DNA from: Breviolum minutum Mf 1.05b.01
Lineage: Eukaryota; Sar; Dinophyceae; Suessiales; Symbiodiniaceae
Length of the DNA: 64,000 nt
Assembly: GCA_000507305.1 (NCBI GenBank)
Contig: DF239536.1
Coordinates: 102,755 to 166,754 of the forward strand
Reading direction: 5' to 3'
Shown here: one piece after another, positions 48,307 to 61,145 of the stretch
How the letters are laid out: each line of letters begins with the position of its first letter
Numbering within the stretch: the stretch's first letter is position 1
Notes under the pieces: generated by a model
Told to the model about the DNA's origin: nothing
Databases searched by the model: none
Seen by the model: the letters and a program-made list of their open reading frames with translations, nothing else
Position numbers and translations under genes: made by a program

Positions 48307-50808
48307 TTCAGTCATCAGTGCGGCAGCAGCTCCCCTCGCTTTTTTCAGATGCAGAAACCACCAGAATCGAAATCAGTCTCACTTTTTCGCATCACCCAGG
48401 GCCATTGTTGCATCTACAGTCGTGATCATCTTGAACATTCTATCGTAAGTTTTCAGAGTCGGCCTTACCAGGTGATGCTCTGACATAGGGTCAGCCTGTT
48501 CAAAGTGAGCGATGCAGCTATTTCTTTGGGGGGACCGTTTCAATTTTCGGTATCAATCAGCTGCAGTTGATCGAGGCCTGCTAGAGTTCAAGTTTTGTCT
48601 CCTTTCAGATCTCGAGCCGCTCCCATTGGAAGCAGGCACTGTGCGCATGGAAGCGGGCGAGTTTCTGCTGAGATGACCCTTGGAGCCTGCATATAAGACT
48701 CAAAATGATTTTCTCAAGTTGAATGATTTTGGTCGCTCAAGACGCAATTCACACGCGTGGCTATACTTTCTCAAGCACAAGGTCAGACTCAGACAGTCGT
48801 CTCTCTAGACTCTAGTGGTTCGAAACAGGTTGTTGTAGATACAGCCTTTGCTTCTTTCAAGCGCTTATTCCCACAATGCTTGCGTTGAGACCCAAGGGTC
48901 TGCGAACGCAGCAAAGGTTCATTACGAGTATGACTACATTGCGACATCGCTTGGGCTGCCAATTCGCTTGGAATTTCATGTCTCAGGGGCAACCAAACAC
49001 TTCTGACACTGGTAGGTGGAACTGATATTGTTTGGCTTGGTTTAGTTTGGGTGGATACAATGTGAGTCAGTTCATATATCTTCAAGCCACTTTGGAAGAA
49101 GTGGAAGCACGACGCTTCGCAGGCAACCCAAGTTGCCAGTTGAATCAGTCCTCACGGAAAGATCAACTTGGGATGGATCACTTGATGGAATCCCGATTTG
49201 AATCCAGAGTTTGCCAGTAGGAGCGTAAAACAAACATCCAAAAACGTCAGAAATATATGTATATAGCACATATTCATAGAAACAGATTACATCCCATATC
49301 GAAAAATTATGTCAGCCGGGCCATATCACAACATATTTCTGGGGTCTAAATTCCATAGACTTCAACTAAACAAGCATGCCTGGCATCTCCGATTACATGC
49401 AACTGCAGACTGCAAACGGCACCTTTTGGCCTTTGGACGAAGAAGCCTGTGATGAACCACCTTAAACCAGGGTCCCCAGTGACCTAGATACTTATGCAAT
49501 CGCCAATCGTATCAAGGGCCACAAGCTTTTGTGTTGTATGTCCGTAATTGACTGAACGGTCTCGTCGCTCATCGTCGTCCATTGACTTAGCATGCCCGTT
49601 CAACTGCTAAGATCAGCCAAAAGCTCCTTCCTTTGCACATCAAAGTGCACAGGAAGAACCATCATCTCGCAATCCTCTTTTCGTCCTACCGCATTTCAAT
49701 GAGATCCCCTGAAGCGATTCAAAGCGAGTACATTGAAGAGCCAGACTTTTTCATTGCCAGAAATCATCTTCCACAAAAGTGATCTATTTTTACCTGCTCC
49801 GCTTGGATTTTGCTAGGCCTTTTTCTCGGTATTAGACACTGTTGACAACCACCCAATCAGCTTCCAGCTCAACACCTGAAAATCAAGAGTCTGGTTCATG
49901 CCCTAAAAGCCTCAAAGATCCTGTGTGTTTTTTCTTTGCAAATTTGCTACGTAGTTATGACTTGCAGGAAAGAACCCTCGAATCATCCTCAATAATCCCC
50001 AATCCATGAAAGGATCAATGCAGTTATGCAATCCTGTGGAGCTTTCAGCTATGATTGTTCTGAGTGAAGGGAATGGAGGGAATCTAGTCAGTTGGATCCC
50101 ATGGAACAAGTTGTCAACGGGACAAGCAGCCCCCTCTGTGCGGACGCCCGGAGAGGTCAAGCTCCTTGTGGTCTGTATGGCGGCAGTGGCGGCTGTAAGT
50201 CGTGCCCAGTAGCACTTTCTGTGACGTTTCCCTCATAATCTAACTTTCATTGAACAGAACAGAGATTGCATCTCTTGCCCTGCTTGGTACCGAGACCAAT
50301 GCAAAACTCTTTTTGATCCGTTGTTCAGCCTAAAACAGTGAAATGTGCACATCTACGTGCATGATAAAGCTTTATAAAGCTACTTGTGCTTGACATGTTG
50401 TGACTCACTCTGTATTTTGAAAGTGCTGAAGAGAAGGATGTGTTCTCCTCTCAGTGGACAGCACACAAAAAAGCACTGCCGTTCTATTGTGGCCGTGTCT
50501 GGCAAGTCTGCGGCTGCCAAACGTGCGCAGAAAGCGCCGACCAAGAGGCTTTGGGTGCGAACGCACAAAAGCACTCTGAAACTGCGGTATTTTGGGTTGT
50601 CAGTTGTTAGAGCATGACGTGAAGATCACTGGGGCTTGGGCAACACGTCCGTGGCCCCAAGGTGGATTTATTGTGTCTAAACAGTTCCAAAATTCCCTAC
50701 CAAACAAAAAACATTTCACAAGTGAATCGTATACTGTAGATCGTCACTGTAAAATCCACCCAAACGTTATATTTTTACATAGGTACATTCCGGTATCCTC
50801 TCACGGCC
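48307..50808. other. 2.5 kb without a confident gene
   Basis: Candidate exons: plus strand 48609-48675 (LEPLPLEAGTVRMEAGEFLL after TTTCAG) and minus strand 50200-49915 (a continuous frame, TAATAAIQTTRSLTSPGVRT and onward). A basic plus-strand frame at 50430-50617 overlaps an open minus frame. None is recognisable. Confidence 0.35.
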
Positions 50809-53235
50809 TCACCAACCATCTTTCTGCTGCCAGTCAAGGTGATGGAACTTGGGTCGCCTTGCAGGGTCCATTTTCAGCAATCCCACCAGCAATTGGTGGA
50901 AGCTTGGCGTCATGCGCGAGGCAATCGGAACCCGTTGCTTCGACGCTGTGGCCAAACGCCGTCGCTGGAGCAGTTCGGTCAATCCAAAACGCTGCGCGAA
51001 CATGAAGGCCAAACAGGCATTGGGACGAGTGCTGGACCAAGGATAACTACCCATGGCCAATGCATAGGCACAAACCCCACAAGAGAAAACATCTGCAGCC
51101 AAAGCATCATAGCTTCGTTGCAGAAACATCTCAGGTGCCATGTAGCTCGGCTTTCCACGATGACCCGTGGCAGCTTCCACATTTTCTGTGACGGCCATTG
51201 CGAAGTCAATCAGCACCACCTGACGAAGTGATCAAATGGAAATTGGCAGTTGGTATGAATTTGATGGACAAAGGTGAAAAACAAACTATCTTCACCTCTA
51301 GGATTTGGAGATTCCCTCAAACCAGGAATGCATACTGTAGGTTGCTAATAGGGCACTTCCCAGGATTCCAAACATGGGTTATGTTACAGTATGTCATGGG
51401 TCCTGTCTATCATTCGAGGAATGTTCAATGATATGTTGGGAGGGAAGCATGTGCTGGGTGCGTGAGATACATCTTGATGTCGTATTGCTGAACCTGAGAA
51501 TGGGCTGATGAGCAGTGTCTACTTGGTACATTCTTCATTGAATTGTATACCTCAGGTCAAATTTCCAAGCCAAGTGCTGAACTGTCCAGATCGGTAAAAA
51601 AAAAAAAGAACTTAAAGCTGGCTTTGAGAACTGCCGCTACAACAGAACCCTGGCAGGTGTCGGGGCACCTGCGAGCCGTAGCGGAGTAAAGCATTCTCTA
51701 AGGAGATGTCACCATGTGCAATGCCTCTAACGTGAAGTGCTCGTACTGCTTGTATCAAAGAGATCACGATTGGGTAAACCTGAAGGAGGCGGAAAGACAA
51801 CTAACTGATCATTGTACTGTGACATCTCAACACCCTCTCAGTCTCAAGAATGTCCAACAATAATTCTGCCGGAGCGCAAGAAATCATGTAAAGCATAGAA
51901 AACCTTGCTTCCCTCTTGACCTTTGCAATTACTTCGTCAATTACATCAGTTTCTCATGGCGTGTACAAATCCCTCTCAACCCAGCCTGCTGCTCTCGATC
52001 GTATCCTGGTTCTCCCAGCTTTGCTGCAATATCAAAGAGGTCTCCTCCTGTCAGACTGTAACACGATCTGAGACTTACGGCGAATTACAGCATCATTGAA
52101 CTTTGATGATGCGTCGACCCGAGTTGGGGTTCAACCCGCGTTGGGGTTATAAGGGATTAATAGATTCTATGCAAAGTTGCAAAGTCTATCAATCAAACCA
52201 AGAAATCGAATAAGTCATGAATCTACAATGTATCATCAAATCCAAAATCGACCAACTGGAGCCAACCATAGTCAATCAATCAAGTTGATTTCCACCAAAA
52301 CAACGTCGACATATACATGCGGGATATGGTCGTGCCTGGGAGATATTCCGAGACCAGCATCCCATCTCCAGACTCTGTGCGAAATGCCCCAAAAGAATGG
52401 CAAACGCCTGGTAGCTGGTCGGCTCCAGGCATCCCAAATCGCATCCTCAGTCGAGTCTTCCCATTGTTCCAAATCTGAAATATCTACCAACGATTCAGTA
52501 CCATTCAGTTTGTCGCAACAAAAACAAGCTGAAATCAAGTTGAACCTGTTCATATGTTTCCGCGCTGGATCTAAAGTTTTTGTACATGCATATCTGGATA
52601 TCCCTTCTAAAGCCTGCAGCGTACAACTTCGAAGTACTTGTCTCATCTTGCCTCCAACTGCCTTCCAAGTCTCATAATCTCAATCTCCTTCCAAGGATTC
52701 TCAACTTCCCCTGGCCATGCGTCTTGATAAGCCTGCGGGCTGTCACGTAAGCGACTTCGTGGAAGGTGCTTCACGGCAACAGTCCCTGCGGTCATGAGGT
52801 CTTGGTACAACTCAACTTGGCCACCACTGCGAGCCGCCATCATGTGTACCTTCCAAAACCTGGCAACTGCCAAGGCCAAGCTGGAAGTCATGTCGAATTT
52901 ATGTATAGGCACATGAATATTACGGGCATACAACTATACATAACTATACTATACAGTACCTGTAACTGAAACTCAAAAAATAACCGCTATTAGAAAAAGG
53001 AAAAAATAGAAAAAAGACACACACACACACACACAACTTCAGAAATCAAAAAATCAAACAGAAATCAAGACTCCTGAAGCGCTGTGAATTCCAAGGTGGA
53101 AGATATGGCCCTCCAGGATCTAGTTCATCTTGAAGTGAAGGCGCCTGCGACGGCGTAGGGCTCAACACCAAGGTGTCATCCTCAGATACATGGAGGGACT
53201 CAAAGCCCTCAGACGCCTTAGATGCGGTGTCCAAG
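50809..53235 (-). CDS. atypical protein kinase with HGD and DFA motifs
   Basis: Minus-strand exons: about 53235-53060 (EDDTLVLSPTPSQAPSLQDE, an acidic Ser/Pro N-terminal region), 52859-~52675 (FWKVHMMAAR; TVAVKHLPR with the VAxK lysine; ENPWKEIEIMRLG, a C-helix), 52445-~52340 (VCHSFGAFRTESGD, GMLVSEYLPG, strands 4-5 and hinge), 51779-51669 (VISLIQAVRALHVRGIAHGD, ISLENALLRYGSQ) and 51219-50809 (VVLIDFAMAV; KPSYMAPEM; ADVFSCGVCAYALAMGSYPW; stop TGA). The join 51669/51219 is in phase 0. The fold is complete from beta-3 to the C-lobe. HRD is HGD, the catalytic-loop lysine is serine, and DFG is DFA; the metal-binding Asn and both aspartates remain. Activity is therefore uncertain. The upstream exons are unknown; a Ser/Thr/Pro-rich segment at about 53810-53700 (SASSEDSSEVTTPRRED) may belong to it. 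Confidence 0.87.
53018..53035. repeat. (CA)n microsatellite
   Basis: Nine CA units in the atypical-kinase intron between the exons near 53060 and 52859. Confidence 0.9.
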
Positions 53236-56200
53236 TAACGAAGAAAGCGGAAATGAGAATATTATAGATATACATCCACATTGCATCTGCACTAAATCAA
53301 TTTGTATCTAGATCCTAGATATTATACTATGAAAGTCTTTGGGGGTATGTAGATTTACCAGCAGTACATCTGTAATATGATTCTGATACTGGATAGGTAT
53401 AAAAACATTATGCCGTATAAGAATGCATTTATAGTTGGCTGTAAGTGATATCTATGTTATATATATAATATACCTACCACAAGTCCAGAAAGCTCCTACG
53501 GACTCTGCTTGGACTCCACAAGGGGATTATCCAATCTGCAAAGCAACCTATGCAACCTGAACCAGACTCTGTTTCCTTCCTTGCAAGCACCCCAGACCCT
53601 TCAAATGCAGCATTGAAATGATTTGAAAGGTATTAACATATCTTCCAAGAGTCATAAAAGTGTTGGTTTTTATTTTGAATTTTCACATTCACGGCCCGGT
53701 CACGGATTCTGGCCACGGCAAGCCGGGAACCACTCGTGGTGTGACATCTTCTCTCCGAGGTGTAGTCACCTCTGAAGAATCCTCTGAACTGGCACTGAAC
53801 CTCAGCCAAAAGGATCCAAAAGGAGCATATTTCCATAGGTCTCCAAGAAGTCATCACTTCCAGTCCCGGTATCCCAGATCTCATGCGATGTCAAACGAAA
53901 GGATTGAAAGGCCGGAAACTGTTTATGAATCCCAGTTCAAACGAGTTTCATCAAACTTCACCACGCCTAAATGTCAGACAAATTTGAATTGAGGGATCCA
54001 AACATGGCCAAAGAGTTTTGAATGAATGTTCCAGGAAACACTGAAGCGGTGTCTGTTGGAATCCGCAGTTGTATCCAGGGCCAGGATGTGTCTAATACGG
54101 CTCCAGTAATGCCCATGCCACCTTCGCAGCCTTCGCATTTGCCCATCTCGTCCTTCAAAAGGTTGCGACCACCGCGACCAGACAAGATGGACTTCCCCAA
54201 GGGCATGGCCTACACAGCCAAATGCGAAGTGCGAGCCAACCTGATAAGATACGATAAGGTTTCAGGTTGAAAGGACTGGCGAATTTTTTGGCGTTATTCT
54301 CTCTTGAGCCGGAACGACTGGAGATGGGAACAAAACACAACATGCACACCATTCAGTATCGAAAGCAAACAGACACATGTATAACGCCACATCTATAAAT
54401 TGAAAGCTTGCGGTTTGCATGAAACAAAAAATTTGCAATCTTTCAGCTGGGCCAACGTTCCTAGTCGCTCTCATTTGACACAAAAGAGTGCTTTCATCTT
54501 GCAAGGGATCCACGGAAAACGAGTACTGAGTTAGAGACCAGAATCACCGAACCAGCGGCAAACACAGAGCACAGCAGTAAAATGAGCGCACTCCTGGCGA
54601 AAAAAGTGTTCTATTTTTGACGCCTACATTGCGAAACCAAGTTTGCATTTCCCGCAGGTTCCGAGACACTTCGAAATCACTGCGGAAAGTATTGCAGGGA
54701 GACTACAAAAAATTGCGGAGCTGACAAATCTCCTAAGCGAATTTTTCAAATGACTTTGGGACCTTCGCGACTACAACGAGGGTAAATATACAAATAAATG
54801 GAGTTTTTCTCCAGATCCAGGCAATCTTACACTGCTGTTTCTCGTGAATGTCCCATGACTGTACTGCAAGTACTGTATTTGAACCATCCCACCCGTTTAG
54901 CCGGATTTTATCCATGAACATCCATGCAGTGTGTTACACCCGAGTTTGTAGATGTTGCCAAGTCTCACCTCAAAAATTTGAAGCATGGATTTGCCTGTGG
55001 CACAGAGGGACAGTGCACAGCATCTATGATGTGCTTATCCGAATTTCAAATTGAGAGGAAAAAATGATGGACCCATCAAGGATTGTGTATGAAGGGCAAC
55101 TTCTCAATCTGGAAAGCTCCAGTGGATTACTTAGCTGATTGGAAGACTGTCTGACCAAAGAATCCTGACTTCATTTTTTTTTGTTGATGGAATCATTGGG
55201 TGTACTTCCGGCAGTTTCTGAAAAATCATCGAACTTCCCAAATCTGGAGCTTTGTCTGAGCAATCTAAGGAACGATCTAGGTCTAGGCCATCTCATAGAA
55301 CCTTCCATTTGGAAATTCAAGTGACTCGTTTTGGGACAAGGGCACAAGGCCAAACCATCAGGATCGCCATGTGATCACACCGCCGATCCCCCCTGCACAG
55401 CTGCACCTGTTCTTCCATCTCACCCGTAATGAGAGAACGCTTGAGCCCACCATAGAACTGTCGCCTTCACAAGAAAGCATTTCCCACAAAGAAAACTGAT
55501 GCATTTGTCTGCATATACCATGATTGACAACTCAATCATCTTGCTTGAGCTTGGGTAAACCTGTGAATTACCACCTGAAAACCTGAACTAAATTTCAAAT
55601 TCATTTGGCCTGCAAGTCAAGGTTGATTGGAAAGCAAAACAGGATTTCTGGTCTGATTTGCTTCTCTGTGTAGGCAACCTACCAGCCGTCTCTGCGATCT
55701 CTATGCCAACCGACACAAGTGCATTCAAGTGCCCAAAAAAAGACCTTTCTGGCACAAAACCACTGACTTCTAGAATTGTAAAAAGTCTTTGTGGAGTATG
55801 AGCATCCAAATAGGCTTCTGTACAAAGAAATGAGTTCATGCTGCGACTGGCCTGGTGGTGCCAAAGGGTCTTGGATCTGCGGAATCGGATGGCCTCCACG
55901 ACAAATGCCATTCGTTCCAGTTGAGCAGAGTTCAAAACTCTTGTGACACTCCGTTGTTGGGTACACTAGAGCTCAAAACAATCAATCCAAGAAAATTGCA
56001 ACACACCCTTAGAGCACACCCCAGGCAATCCCCCAAGCAAACTATGAAAGGAATCCCTTCATAGCCTGTTGGTAAAAGGTTTAGGGGTGTGTTCCAAAGG
56101 TGTGTTGAAACAACCTTTGAATCAAACTGAAAGGATAATTGGTAGATACATGAACACTACAAACTGTACATTTAATTGTCCCAGCGAACAACCTCGAATC

Positions 56201-57295
56201 AACCCAGTGCAAATGATGTAGACTAAAGATTAGATTTCGTTCACCCACCATCTCAGGATCGAGGTTGCATACACAAAACTTGCTTGATATGCCTCGTACC
56301 GCACAGATACAGGTAGAATTCGGTGAACGCAGGATATCCAAACAGTGGCTCATGTAGGAACCGCAATTTGGGACCACAATGACTTTGCTCAAATTTGTGG
56401 CTCCTTTCAATCATGAAATACAATCAGCAACCACTTTCATTGTTCGTTCGGCTTTGGGCAGTTTGGGTCACTGCTCAGTTGAGGCCGAAGCATTGGCCCC
56501 ACAGGTGTTGCAATGGATCACATTGACACAAAACAGCGAAGCAGTCGGCATGCACGTTTTTGGAAATTCTCGAGCCCAGAAATCTGTTTTTTTTTTGTAT
56601 CTTAGTATCTTCTATACCATTATGTACTATTCTGTATAGTTGTGTGAAGCTGACAGCTGACAGGTGAAAGGCACAAAGCTGCACACATGACATCTTGCGC
56701 CTCACAAAGCCGCTTCCACAACAAATATCGAAGGATCCATCTGATCCTCCCCAGGTCTTCAAAGATTGCAGGGTTGATGTGCAGATTTGATGGGTTTACT
56801 CGGCTCACAGCCGGGCTTACTATATTATCTTCCATCATGTTCTATAATTACAGTGCAATGACCTGATAAACTGATGATCTTAAGATCATCAATTCTTAGA
56901 TATATTTTGAGCGATATTGTAAGATATGTTCCATGATGTTCAGCTATGAAAAGAGAGAAAGTGTTGATCGAGATGTAATGCACTGAATTCCATGGACGGA
57001 CAATCTCAACATGTGGATTGGATCCAAAGTCTGAAATGTCTCGCAAAGTTCCTTGATGATTCTTGCAGAAATGTGAGGCTCTGGTGAGTGAGTTGCAAAG
57101 TGTACCATCGTATGAGTCAAGTACAGTTCAGTCAAAGTGCAAGTTCAAGTTCATGGATCTTCTCTTGCAAACCAAATAGTAAATAGAAATTGAATAGATG
57201 TAATATAGATGTAAGATCGTGCAAGAACATCATGCAAGATCGTGCAAGAACATCATGCTTCGCAAGCATTTCCCTCCCAGATTTCTATATCTCAC
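53236..57295. other. 4 kb without a confident gene
   Basis: Besides the Ser/Pro segment near 53810-53700, candidate exons are 54206-54010 (open on both strands; minus begins MPLGKSILSGRGGR) and 55935-55690, minus (LERMAFVVEAIRFRRSKTLW). A plus-strand frame at 56410-56580 (VRSALGSLGHCSVEAEALAP) resembles a HEAT helix pair but lacks neighbours. The rest is AT-rich intron or intergenic sequence. Confidence 0.35.
57213..57258. repeat. 23-bp tandem duplication
   Basis: AGATCGTGCAAGAACATCATGCA occurs twice head to tail with no mismatch in the first 20 bases, just downstream (in reading order) of the exon at 57296. Confidence 0.9.
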
Positions 57296-57419
57296 CTGGC
57301 AGGTCTCCACGGCTGAGTAGCAGCCTCTTGCGCGTAAGCTTCCAAGCCTTCGACCCAACAAGCCCGAAAATTCACAGAAAATTCCTCCGCAATCTGGGGA
57401 CTGGACTCCGAGGGCAAGG
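57296..57419 (-). CDS. internal exon, unknown protein
   Basis: The segment lies between a TTCAG acceptor and a CCAG|GTGAGA donor, the best canonical donor in the area. The frame reads LPSESSPQIAEEFSVNFRA then CWVEGLEAYAQEAATQPWRP, in phase with 2 + 40 codons + 2. It is acidic and helical. No family is recognised. A second possible exon of the same gene starts at 57729 (VVVAILGKEQW, then SNTLLGYVGVP) after CAG. Confidence 0.5.
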
Positions 57420-58502
57420 CTGAACCAAAGAGAGGTCAACAAAGCCTGAAGTTCTGAAAGCTGGTAGAAAGCTTAAAGAAAGCAACTGCGAAAGTCAAGT
57501 CTGCTACCCTATTAGCCTGTAATGTGGCCTGAAAGAAGTTGGTGCATATTCAAGTACCCAACGGCGACCAAACCTCTGCTTTATCTACCAGGATCTGGCA
57601 TTGCCAAACTACCCAAACTATCATGATTCGTGGTGCTATCACTTCGCTCGGACTTGGCACACTTGGCACCCCAACATATCCCAGCAAAGTGTTTGACCAC
57701 TGTTCTTTGCCAAGAATAGCAACCACCACCTGACTCCCGGCTCCAATGCTGCCAACTCACGGATGGGAGCCAGAAACTTTGGTGAGTTGTTGGAATGACA
57801 TCTGTCCAAATTTTCATGAAATTTCATGGGAGTCGAATGCCTGAGCGATGATGCCAAAAAGGGCAGGTACAGCAATCCATGCGCCAATTTGCCTGGACAC
57901 ATTGCAAAAATATGGCCATTGAGAAATAAAGTTATGCCATGTGGCTCATGGTGTCTCGCTCGCCATGTGTAGTCTTAGTTCATTCATCCTACTATCGAGA
58001 TTGAAGCAACGCGCCAAAACCACATGTCCGATCACCGATAAAATGACTGATTCTGAATAACTGTCAGTAGAACGTGCGAGCGGCCTCCTGAATGCCAGTT
58101 GCAGGCCACATGCCTGCGATCAAATGACAAACGTCATGCTTCAGAGCGGCCTTCTTCCCCACACTCAGACTTGGCATGCCTCTTTAAATGTTCTTTGTGA
58201 TTTCCACAGTGTTCTTCATGATCAGATGGTCTGGAGTCTGGCCAGTGCTTTCCTCTTAGCGCTAGTAACTAGGCCAAAAGCGATACTGAATGGTATTCGA
58301 ATAGCTGTCAGGTTTAGCCGCAACAAAACCGCGAACAGAAACGCTCTATCAGTCTTATCTCAGCAGTTGCCACCGGCACTGGATGCAAAGAACTCTAAAG
58401 TGAAGTAATGTGCATGGAGATTCATGTCAATATTGCTTCGACTGTCCAGGTGTTTGCCATGTGTTCGTATGTTTTCCACAGCTTTGTAATGCTCTGCCTG
58501 AC

Positions 58503-58726
58503 CCTCCAGGATTTGCTCTTGCACAACAGTGCCTCAGGACCAATTGCATGGTCACCGTTGAAAGTTATTGCTTTCCTTGAGACGTCGCTGTCATGTTCAA
58601 ACTCAAGAAATGCCAAGGCCATAGCCCTTGCATGGCAGGATGTCGGCAACATACCCATCATTGATGAGCTTGAACACGTCGCAAACATCCGAAACAGCAG
58701 CCGTTATCAGCAGGATTCGATCTTCC
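58503..58726 (-). CDS. RRM-like RNA-binding protein, two exons
   Basis: Exon 58726-58655 (after CCAG|G, donor GG|GTATGT) encodes EDRILLITAAVSDVCDVFKL and INDG. Exon 58626-58503 (after CAAG|G, donor GTCAGG) continues in phase with AMALAFLEFEHDSDVSRKAI, TFNGDHAIGPEALL. Together they have the order of an RRM fold: an ILLITA strand in the RNP2 place, an acidic helix, LAFLEF in the RNP1 place, then KAI-x-FNG and a last strand. RNP1 lacks its usual leading basic residue. The intron is only 28 bases, very short for this genome. Flanking exons and the rest of the protein were not found. Confidence 0.5.
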
Positions 58727-60272
58727 CTGGTCAAACAATGTCAAACAGTCCATGACAATCCCTCATCTTTCAAAGCAATGCAGCGCAAGATCGGTCAAGT
58801 TCATCGCACGTGGGGCGGTGAGGCCTGGAGAAATGTGAAGTTACCCACTTGCCATCCAGGCGTGGCACCTGCACTCGCTCGCAGTGCCGCGCCTCGATCT
58901 CAATGTAACACCGCGCGGTGAATCCCAAAGGAATGGGAAGAACATCATAAGAACACGTATCATGTGTATTATGTGAATTTATGTGATGTACTATTGATTA
59001 CTATCGTCTATCATAAGTCGATTTACTTTGGTCAAAAGGCTTTCTACTCGCAGGATCTCGCAGGTCTGTCTACCTTGGCAGATATGCAGTCCATGGACAC
59101 CCCGGTTTTCCACCAAGGCTTTTGGATACGTGTGATGCATACACCATTACTTTACCATACGAGTACCATACCACCATGCCTGAGCAGATCCAGGGCTCAC
59201 TCGCACCACCTGTTTCGCTACAGCTTGAAAGCAGCGACTCGCACAAGACGTCCCTTCCATTCCAGCACAATGGACACGATCGATCCCCATAAACTACCGA
59301 GAAAAAAAAGGCAACTACATGCAACTACCAAGGTTTTAGGACTTATGGAGGACCTGTAGGTGTAATTCGATGTGTTCCACCCAGGAAATCCATGCAGTTT
59401 CCCCCATACCACAACGGTGGCGGTTGAGGACCTCTGGACCATTTGAGGTGTTGGATGAACAAAGTCGATCCCAGGTGTTGCGCAAGGGTGGCTGTGATCG
59501 CTCCCAAGGCTCGCCTGCCTAGGCTCCAAATGAAAACTACAGAACCGAAGGATTGAGTTCCCTATCAATCCACACTCATCGCAAACAAGAACAGTCATCA
59601 ACGATCGATTTGGGACACCTGGAAGTAATGTACAGCCTAAACTTCGTCACAGATACTTTCTGTACATGTTCATTCCTCCAGTTTCGACGGAACAAACACA
59701 AACACGGTTTGCAGCGGATCTTTGATGCAAATGCGCCTTGCCCCAAGCAGAATTGGCCTCCGGTATTTGCTAATGGTTTGAGATGCCATCCCCATCAACG
59801 ACAAACTGAGGTGTCAAATCTCTTAGGATGGCAGCAAACACAAGTGCAGGCCATGCTCTGTAAGCCCTTCGGTTAAGATCTGACCACCAATCGTCCGACG
59901 ACGATGTGCCTCCTTCTTGGCTTTCACAGCCGAGCTGCCCTGGATCCATGCAAGGGCAGAGCTGAAAATGAAATTTATTCATGCTACTGCTACATGTTAT
60001 CGACTGTTGTCGTTTGCATCTGCATTCCCATATATGTGACCATACCCTCATACAGTATAGAGTCTAGAAAAATTATGAGGCAATCTGCGCAAAATGCAAA
60101 ACATCACTTAGCGGAATTTAAACTTTGACAGGGGGTTCTTTCAGGCCGGAATGTGGACCTGTCTGATTTGGATGGAAAAAGAGCAGTTTGAATTCAAAGA
60201 CTTGAAACTACTTCCATCATCTCCATCATCTTAGTCTTAAGCATCAAGCTGGCACAAAATTCATCACCTTGC
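58727..60272. other. 1.5 kb without a confident gene
   Basis: Minus-strand segments at 58920-58840 (CYIEIEARHCERVQVPRLDG) and 59930-59770 (SSSDDWWSDLNRRAYRAWPA) are exon-like. The minus frame at 59560-59370 is also open. None could be assigned. Confidence 0.35.
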
Positions 60273-61145
60273 CTTGAGGCGGCTGCGCAAATACCAGCAG
60301 TAGGCTTCTCGAACAGCCGCATCCTGTGTCACATCTGCGATTCAGGTAAGGTATCTGCTAGATATACTGCCGAAACATCCGTGCGCCAAAGTGCTCAACC
60401 AAGGGCTTCAGATCATCAATTACATAAGAAAACACAAGAAAACACGCTGCATCATGGTGCATCATGCTGCATCTATATCGAGACACTGCAGTGAATCAGA
60501 AGTTGTTCATGTTATCCAAACATCTGGACCTACGCAGAGAGCTTGACCATGAAACATGTCGTTGCATCCTGCTGGCATCTGTCTCCCCCCAGTCCTGTGC
60601 TTTGATCTTGTCCTTTGGATCCGCGCTGGACACCTTGGGACAGACTGACAGAGATCCAAACGAATTGTTGCCCTGAATGGTCAACTTGACAATTGCAAGG
60701 CGACCAAGCGGCTTTTAAGGTCTTGCTCACAAACGATCATGCCCAAACCCATAGTCCCAGGCCTGTCTCATGTTTGGATGCAGCGCCTTCAACAGTTCGG
60801 TCACCTGTACAAGTTCAGTTGCTTGAAGGGCGTGGGACACGTCTACAATCCGATGGGCAGCACATGAGGTGGGGGCCGCACGTAAGGGATCCTAGCCTCG
60901 TCACACCCTTCTCGTTGAAAGGCCACTGCCAGGGAATCGTACTGATCATCGCATGGCTCAGTAGCCTACAATCAACGCAACGTCAGGGTTGAGTTCATCA
61001 GCTGATTGCCTGATTGCCTGATTGTTCCAAAATTCCCACTGCTTGCTTCCTTTCCAGCCTCAGGATCGACACTTTCTAAATCTAAAGCTCTTGGCAGATG
61101 GTGCTTTGCAGAAAGCTCCTTGAGTGCGGGTGCATCAAGACGGAT
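60273..61145 (-). CDS. possible TOG/HEAT-like (CLASP-type) exons
   Basis: Exon 60323-60273 lies between CACAG|G and a GC donor and reads DAAVREAYCWYLRSRLK, in phase 0 at both ends; this resembles the VR...Y-W helix of CLASP-type TOG domains, which bind tubulin at microtubule plus ends. Two more minus-strand segments precede it in reading order: about 61145-61060 (RLDAPALKELSAKHHLPRAL) and about 60870-60765 (RIVDVSHALQATELVQVTEL, LKALHPNMRQA). They are helical and could be HEAT helices of the same gene, but I could not confirm the joins. A plain HEAT protein is equally possible. Confidence 0.37.

Noticed and set aside
53967..54270. Open frames on both strands near 54.1 kb as a gene start
   Set aside because: Both strands are open with similar codon use and neither joins to a known exon; left as a candidate only.
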